From NCBI GenBank assembly GCA_045657105.1, contig JAZOSN010000026.1, positions 1-18,663 of the forward strand: a DNA stretch of 18,663 bases, in the 5' to 3' direction. The notes beneath the pieces are model-generated. The model did not search any database. It was given only the letters and a program-made list of their open reading frames with translations, and was not told the DNA's origin. This DNA comes from SIG672 sp045657105. GTDB lineage: Bacteria; Bacillota; Clostridia; Oscillospirales; CAG-272. Position numbers and translations under genes: made by a program. Below are positions 15,724 to 18,663 of the stretch, in pieces (position 1 is the stretch's first letter; each line of letters starts with the position of its first letter).

Positions 15724-16597
15724 CTCCGCTCCTCCTTTTTTCTTTGTTTTTCCTTCCGAGTGCTTTTTTATCCAAGCTTTCTTCCGCGAAAGTTTTGCGC
15801 CGTATAATCCCGTTCACACGATTGATCCAGTCGCTGATCGATTTCTTTCCGGAAATCTCTCCGCCGTTCTTCATAAAGAACGTTTTATAAGCAGTTTCTC
15901 CATATAAAACATTTCCCTCGCGAGTTTTTCGCAGAGCAGTTAATATTTTTTCGTTTTGTTTTTCTGTAATTTGTATCCACGGGATTTTTTTCGCCGTCAT
16001 AAGTATCGTGTCATACATTTCGTAAAGCGATTTGTCTGCGAACATCGCGATTATAAGCTCGTTGGATTTTATTTTTGTAATGTTATATCCCAAAACAAGC
16101 ACGAATTGTGCGATCCAGGTCAAGATCTTATAAACGCCGATGTCCAATGATAAGACCGTTGAAAAGATCTGCGAGAGTGTTTCGGTGTGCCTGTCGTATT
16201 CGTTGCCGTCGTCAGACGAAATGTTCATAATCACAGATTCTTCAACATCTGCCGTCTTAAAAGCCTCGGCTCGTATTTTGTTGGCAAAATCGCGCTTTAT
16301 ATTGTCCGCGACGCGGAACATCCAGTCCTCAAAGCCTTCGGGGTCGTTGTTGTATGAGGTTGTACCGTTTCTCAGTAAAAAGTAACTAACGGTAGTCTTG
16401 ATAAGCCGCAGATGTATTTCCTGCATAATATCGCGCTCGTATCCCCGACCGCGCAAGCAATCCTCGGCGTTGCACCAATTAACGACCGTAGGCATTAGCG
16501 TTTTCTCGGCTATTTTGCATAACATATCAAACGAGATAGGCTCCTTGTAAAGCAGCTCGTTTACCATTATATTGAACTCTTCTCCGGTAAACCGCAC
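15704..16597 (-). CDS. divergent sigma-70-like factor
   Basis: 297 residues from a GTG at 16597. Residues about 25-115 resemble sigma-70 region 2: RGYERDIMQEIHLRLIK, then FEDWMFRVADNIKRDFANKI, matching the DIxQExxL and WLxxIAxNxxxD patterns of ECF-type factors. The rest is harder to place. A helical block (150-210) holds ILTWIAQFVLVLGYNITK. A later segment, KKSISDWINRVNGIIRRK, looks like the recognition helix of region 4. The tail is Lys/Arg-rich. It may therefore be a sigma factor or a sigma-derived regulator. The following gene is anti-sigma-like, which supports the call. AGGTGG (16605-16610) sits 7 nt before the GTG; an in-frame ATG at 16636 has no ribosome site and lies almost on the predicted transcription start. 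Confidence 0.6.
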   Translation of the reverse strand: MRFTGEEFNIMVNELLYKEPISFDMLCKIAEKTLMPTVVNWCNAEDCLRGRGYERDIMQEIHLRLIKTTVSYFLLRNGTTSYNNDPEGFEDWMFRVADNIKRDFANKIRAEAFKTADVEESVIMNISSDDGNEYDRHTETLSQIFSTVLSLDIGVYKILTWIAQFVLVLGYNITKIKSNELIIAMFADKSLYEMYDTILMTAKKIPWIQITEKQNEKILTALRKTREGNVLYGETAYKTFFMKNGGEISGKKSISDWINRVNGIIRRKTFAEESLDKKALGRKNKEKRRSGDDASNC

Positions 16598-16604
16598 ATC
16601 TTCA

Positions 16605-16610
16605 CCACCT
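16605..16610 (-). promoter_or_regulatory. ribosome binding site fixing a GTG start
   Basis: AGGTGG on the minus strand, 7 nt before GTG at 16597. It favours the GTG over the upstream ATG at 16636 for the sigma-like gene. Confidence 0.5.
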
Positions 16611-16655
16611 TTTTGACAAATTATACTACTACACATAGCGATATTTAATATATAC

Positions 16656-16684
16656 AGTGTATCATATTTTTATTTCGAAGTCAA
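16656..16684 (-). promoter_or_regulatory. promoter of the sigma/anti-sigma/YbjN unit
   Basis: Minus strand TTGACT (16679-16684), 17-bp spacer, TACACT (16656-16661) with a TGA extended -10. A second TATAAT on the same strand lies just downstream near 16619-16624 but has a poor -35. No sequence duplicate of this promoter is seen elsewhere in the window, so autoregulation cannot be judged. Confidence 0.55.
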
Positions 16685-16774
16685 TACTTGCCGAGTCGCG
16701 TTTTGGCAACTATTGAACGAATTTGTCGTTTTCACGAAAAAACAGCGGACGCTTGACAACGACTGCCAATGCGC

Positions 16775-16848
16775 AGGACAAAAAGCGAAGTGTGCATTAT
16801 AACCACTTCACAGGACGCGTTTGGAGCCTCTCGCAGAACTACATATAA
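16775..16848 (+). pseudogene. fragment of a cytidylate kinase-like gene
   Basis: Bases 16775-16824 match 6377-6426 of the intact kinase gene with a single difference, followed by 18 aligned bases with more changes. In frame it reads DKKRSVHYNHFTGRVW, then SLSQNYI and a stop. No start, no P-loop and no ribosome site are present, and homology stops sharply on both sides. It is a relic of a duplicated or paralogous kinase gene, in the same orientation as the intact copy. Confidence 0.8.
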
Positions 16849-16924
16849 CCGAGGACAAAGCGTAATGTTCTTATCGGAGAAATCACAAATCAGCTTGCCC
16901 ATATTTAATCAGCAGTAAACAAAT

Positions 16925-16967
16925 AATTAACCCCGACAGATTTTCAAAAATCCGTCGGGGTTAATTT
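16925..16967 (-). terminator. terminator of the nucleotidyltransferase gene
   Basis: ATTAACCCCGAC pairs with GTCGGGGTTAAT; the stem continues inward with one mismatch and A/T pairs. The core CCCCGACAGA is identical to that of the cysS terminator at 2621-2630. The T-run is interrupted (TTAATT), so strength is moderate. It may act on both strands. Confidence 0.65.
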
Positions 16968-16994
16968 CATTCTTTTCGATGAACTATAATTTAT

Positions 16995-17654
16995 TTAATT
17001 ACCTTCAACGATCCACTTTTTTGCAAAGACAAGTAAGGCTTCGGACGCCCCTGCAAAATCAACCGATCCGCCGGTTTTAAAATTCAAAAAGGTATTGACG
17101 ATAACCTGTTCCTCGGGGGAGACAACCGATAGCAATTCTTTTTGATACTTTATGTATTTTCCGGTCTGCCAAAAGACGATTGCCTGAATAACGAAAGAGG
17201 CGGATTTGTATAGCTCCCGCAGAATTTCGTTACTCTTTTCGTGCAACATATTGTGCACGCATCCATGATAGATATTGCAAGCTCCGATTTTGATCGCTCT
17301 CCCCACGGCCGCTTCATCGATCGCCATCAGCAATTCATCAATGCTTCCTTTTATCGGGGTTGTATCATAATAAAATTGAAAAAGATCAGAAGGCTCCCAA
17401 TTAAGAAGTTCATTTTTGCCCGACAAAAATCCGCAAATCAGTTCTCTGTGCGGCAAAGCGTCGAGCATTGTATTGTAGTCTTGAATATCCGAGGCGGACA
17501 GGTCGTCAAGTATTACGACAACATCAATATCGCTCGTATCACAAGCTTCGCCGCGGCCATAACTCCCCTGCAATCCAACAAACCACACACGGTTGCCAAA
17601 AGTCTCATTTAATGTCTGCAAGAAGTTTTTCATCCAAGCAGTAATATCTACCAT
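16995..17654 (-). CDS. nucleotidyltransferase-domain protein (pol-beta superfamily)
   Basis: A 219-residue protein. The N-terminal domain carries the nucleotidyltransferase signature LQGSYGRGEACDTSDIDVVV, with Gly30-Ser31 and metal-binding Asp42 and Asp44. The C-terminal half is helical (ILRELYKSASFVIQAIVFWQ, then EEQVIVNTFLNF), as in aminoglycoside nucleotidyltransferase-like or kanamycin-NTase-type proteins. It would transfer a nucleoside monophosphate to a small molecule or protein; the acceptor is unknown, and resistance should not be assumed. The ATG at 17654 has GAGAGG 8 nt upstream; an in-frame GTG at 17663 lies within that site. It has its own promoter and terminator, so it is probably monocistronic. 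A MNT-type antitoxin role is less likely, because the protein is long and no HEPN partner is adjacent. Confidence 0.85.
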   Translation of the reverse strand: MVDITAWMKNFLQTLNETFGNRVWFVGLQGSYGRGEACDTSDIDVVVILDDLSASDIQDYNTMLDALPHRELICGFLSGKNELLNWEPSDLFQFYYDTTPIKGSIDELLMAIDEAAVGRAIKIGACNIYHGCVHNMLHEKSNEILRELYKSASFVIQAIVFWQTGKYIKYQKELLSVVSPEEQVIVNTFLNFKTGGSVDFAGASEALLVFAKKWIVEGN

Positions 17655-17800
17655 CTTAATCACCTCTCAAATTCTTATTTATCGTTTTGTTTTATCACAC
17701 ACCGGTTTCGCATTTGTTTTACAAATAGATCGGGCAAAGCCCGTACCCTTAAAGTTGTACACAATCCAAGGCTCTCTCCGAAAGGCTTCACGTTAGTCCA

Positions 17801-17829
17801 ATTATAACACAAATCGGCAGAAGAAACAA
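17801..17829 (-). promoter_or_regulatory. promoter of the nucleotidyltransferase gene
   Basis: Minus strand TTGTTT (17824-17829), 17-bp spacer, TATAAT (17801-17806). Its -35 lies in the loop of an inverted repeat at 17814-17841. The leader is about 140 nt and gene-free. Confidence 0.6.
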
Positions 17830-17851
17830 TCCATCTGCCGAAATTTTTGTG
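17808..17851. repeat. inverted repeat overlapping the nucleotidyltransferase promoter
   Basis: TCGGCAGA (17814-17821) and TCTGCCGA (17834-17841) form an 8-bp stem with a 12-nt loop, extended by CACAAA/TTTGTG outer arms. It may terminate the XRE transcript arriving from the right or act as an operator; the T-run on the minus strand is only three bases. Confidence 0.5.
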
Positions 17852-17952
17852 ACTTAGAATTCTCCGTCAAGAACAACAGAGCAACGCCTCGGGAATTGTT
17901 TTTTGGACCGACACTCAAAATGGAACCGGTCTAAAAAACTGATTTTCTTTAT

Positions 17953-18330
17953 TTAATCGTCAAATATTTCTTTCTCCAACAAAATAGCGCACATACACGC
18001 GCCTTCGCCATCACCCGAAAGCTTCATATCAACAATTTTCCAACCATTAGATAAATATTTTTTATTAACAAAGTCGTTGTACTTACTGTTAGCATAATCA
18101 ACATAAATTTCTTGTTTCATAACGCTTTTTCCGCGTAGCAAATAATCAACACTGACATTAAAAACATCTGCAATTTGCGGAAGTAGTGCTATATCTGGGA
18201 AACTGCCGCCTGTTTCCCACTTGCTGACCGCGCGATCGGTTACTGTTAATTTTTCTGCAAGTTCGAGTTGCGTGATGTTGTTTGTTTTTCTTAATTCGGC
18301 AATTCTCATACCTACTTTTAATTCATTCAT
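17953..18330 (-). CDS. XRE-family transcriptional regulator
   Basis: A 125-residue protein. Residues 6-66 are a Cro/CI-type helix-turn-helix: MRIAELRKTNNITQLELAEK, LTVTDRAVSKWETGGSFPDI, then LLPQIADVFNVSVDYLLRG. The C-terminal part (72-125) has KYNDFVNKKYLSNGWKIVDM and CAILLEKE, a DUF4177-like pattern (F-x-N-x-x-x-x-x-GW near the centre and a terminal ILxEK strand); that match is an inference. The ATG at 18330 follows AGGAGG at 18339-18344 with 8 nt spacing; a longer frame upstream runs through the promoter and is not used. The gene is visibly more AT-rich than cysS. It lies upstream of, and on the same strand as, the nucleotidyltransferase, but a separate promoter divides them. Target unknown; autoregulation is common in the family. 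Confidence 0.9.
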   Translation of the reverse strand: MNELKVGMRIAELRKTNNITQLELAEKLTVTDRAVSKWETGGSFPDIALLPQIADVFNVSVDYLLRGKSVMKQEIYVDYANSKYNDFVNKKYLSNGWKIVDMKLSGDGEGACMCAILLEKEIFDD

Positions 18331-18361
18331 TACAATATCCTCCTGTTTCTTTCTGTTTGAT

Positions 18362-18390
18362 ATTATAGCACAACTGCAAATATAAAACAA
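18362..18390 (-). promoter_or_regulatory. promoter of the XRE regulator
   Basis: Minus strand TTGTTT (18385-18390), 17-bp spacer, TATAAT (18362-18367), 18 bp upstream of the ribosome site. The hexamers and spacing equal those of the nucleotidyltransferase promoter. Confidence 0.7.
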
Positions 18391-18550
18391 CACACTCTCA
18401 TTTGAGTAAAAACAATATTTAGCGCTCATAACTCAACTATTTGTGGAGTTGATTTTAGCCATTTTGCAGCGGTTTGCAAGCAAACGCGCCCCAGTCGCCG
18501 CGAAGCGGGAATGTTAATCTCAGATGTTGCTGGTGAGAGCCAAAGTAAAC

Positions 18551-18600
18551 GAAAAAAAGAAACACAAAACCGAGGCATTTGCCTCGGTTTGTGTTTCTTA
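18551..18600 (-). terminator. strong terminator for a gene beyond the right edge
   Basis: A long stem (18557-18576 with 18581-18599, one bulged A, 4-nt loop, core CCGAGGC/GCCTCGG) is followed on the minus strand by TTTTTTT. It probably ends a minus-strand transcript entering from outside the window. The whole stretch 18430-18663 holds no convincing gene. Confidence 0.7.
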
Positions 18601-18625
18601 CTCCCCCTGCTGGGTTAGCGAAGCA

Positions 18626-18649
18626 AAAAGGTGCCGGTGGCACGTTTTT
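18626..18649. terminator. short hairpin with T-runs on both strands
   Basis: GTGCC-ggt-GGCAC (18631-18643) is flanked by AAAAA on the left and TTTTT on the right. The 5-bp stem is weak, so it may be part of an intergenic repeat rather than a working terminator. Confidence 0.3.
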
Positions 18650-18663
18650 GAGAGCGGTGTCAC

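Larger units (their letters stand above)
16685..16994. other. intergenic region without an intact gene
   Basis: This stretch between the sigma-like gene's promoter and the nucleotidyltransferase contains only the kinase remnant at 16775 and the terminator hairpin at 16925. No other coding signal is visible. Confidence 0.6.

Noticed and set aside
7464..16684. Prophage or transposon
   Set aside because: No integrase, transposase, structural phage genes or terminal inverted repeats are visible; only the kinase fragment hints at rearrangement.
16995..18330. Toxin-antitoxin module formed by the nucleotidyltransferase and XRE genes
   Set aside because: The genes have separate promoters with about 300 bp between them, the nucleotidyltransferase is much longer than MNT antitoxins, and no HEPN toxin is present.
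18455..18643. 62-codon frame at the right edge
   Set aside because: It runs through two strong hairpins and has no ribosome site; the region is better read as terminators and intergenic repeat.

Overview
The window looks like chromosomal DNA from a Bacillota (class Clostridia) species, perhaps an uncultured gut lineage. That placement is inferred from near-consensus sigma-A promoters (TTGACA, 16-17 bp, TATAAT), strong AGGAGG ribosome sites, several TTG/GTG starts, and the gene families present (Cytidylate_kin2-type kinase, sialidase-superfamily lipoprotein, two-zinc-ligand CysRS). No RNA genes, CRISPR arrays or insertion sequences were recognised.

Layout. Positions 1-5700 carry a truncated exported lectin-fold-like protein (minus), cysS (plus) and a tandem pair of sialidase-superfamily proteins (minus), one a lipoprotein and one without a leader. 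Positions 5744-7460 carry a cytidylate-kinase-like gene and a GDSL/SGNH hydrolase (plus), each behind a consensus promoter. Positions 7464-16684 are an accessory block transcribed entirely on the minus strand in two units. Unit A (16597 to 14414) is a divergent sigma-70-like factor, a small HxxxCxxC anti-sigma-like protein overlapping it, and two paralogous YbjN-like proteins. Unit B (14117 to 7464) has a consensus promoter and encodes (i) a soluble 1162-residue protein joining a Clp-type AAA+ module, a degenerate receiver-like segment and a complete FtsH AAA+/M41 protease, (ii) a 933-residue membrane protein with a Rossmann-like region, a RyR-like region and a C-terminal excisionase-type HTH, and (iii) a 94-residue stand-alone RyR-domain protein. 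Positions 16640-18663 hold a gene remnant, a nucleotidyltransferase, an XRE regulator and hairpin-rich intergenic DNA.

The accessory block is the most interesting part. A membrane-anchored sensor with RyR and DNA-binding modules, a free RyR protein and a double-AAA+ protease could together form a ligand-sensing, proteolysis-coupled signalling or defence system. The neighbouring sigma/anti-sigma/YbjN unit could be its regulatory arm or an unrelated neighbour. All of this is inference from domain content and operon order. A 50-bp segment of the kinase gene recurs nearly unchanged, in the same orientation, on the other side of the block. This suggests rearrangement or insertion at this locus.
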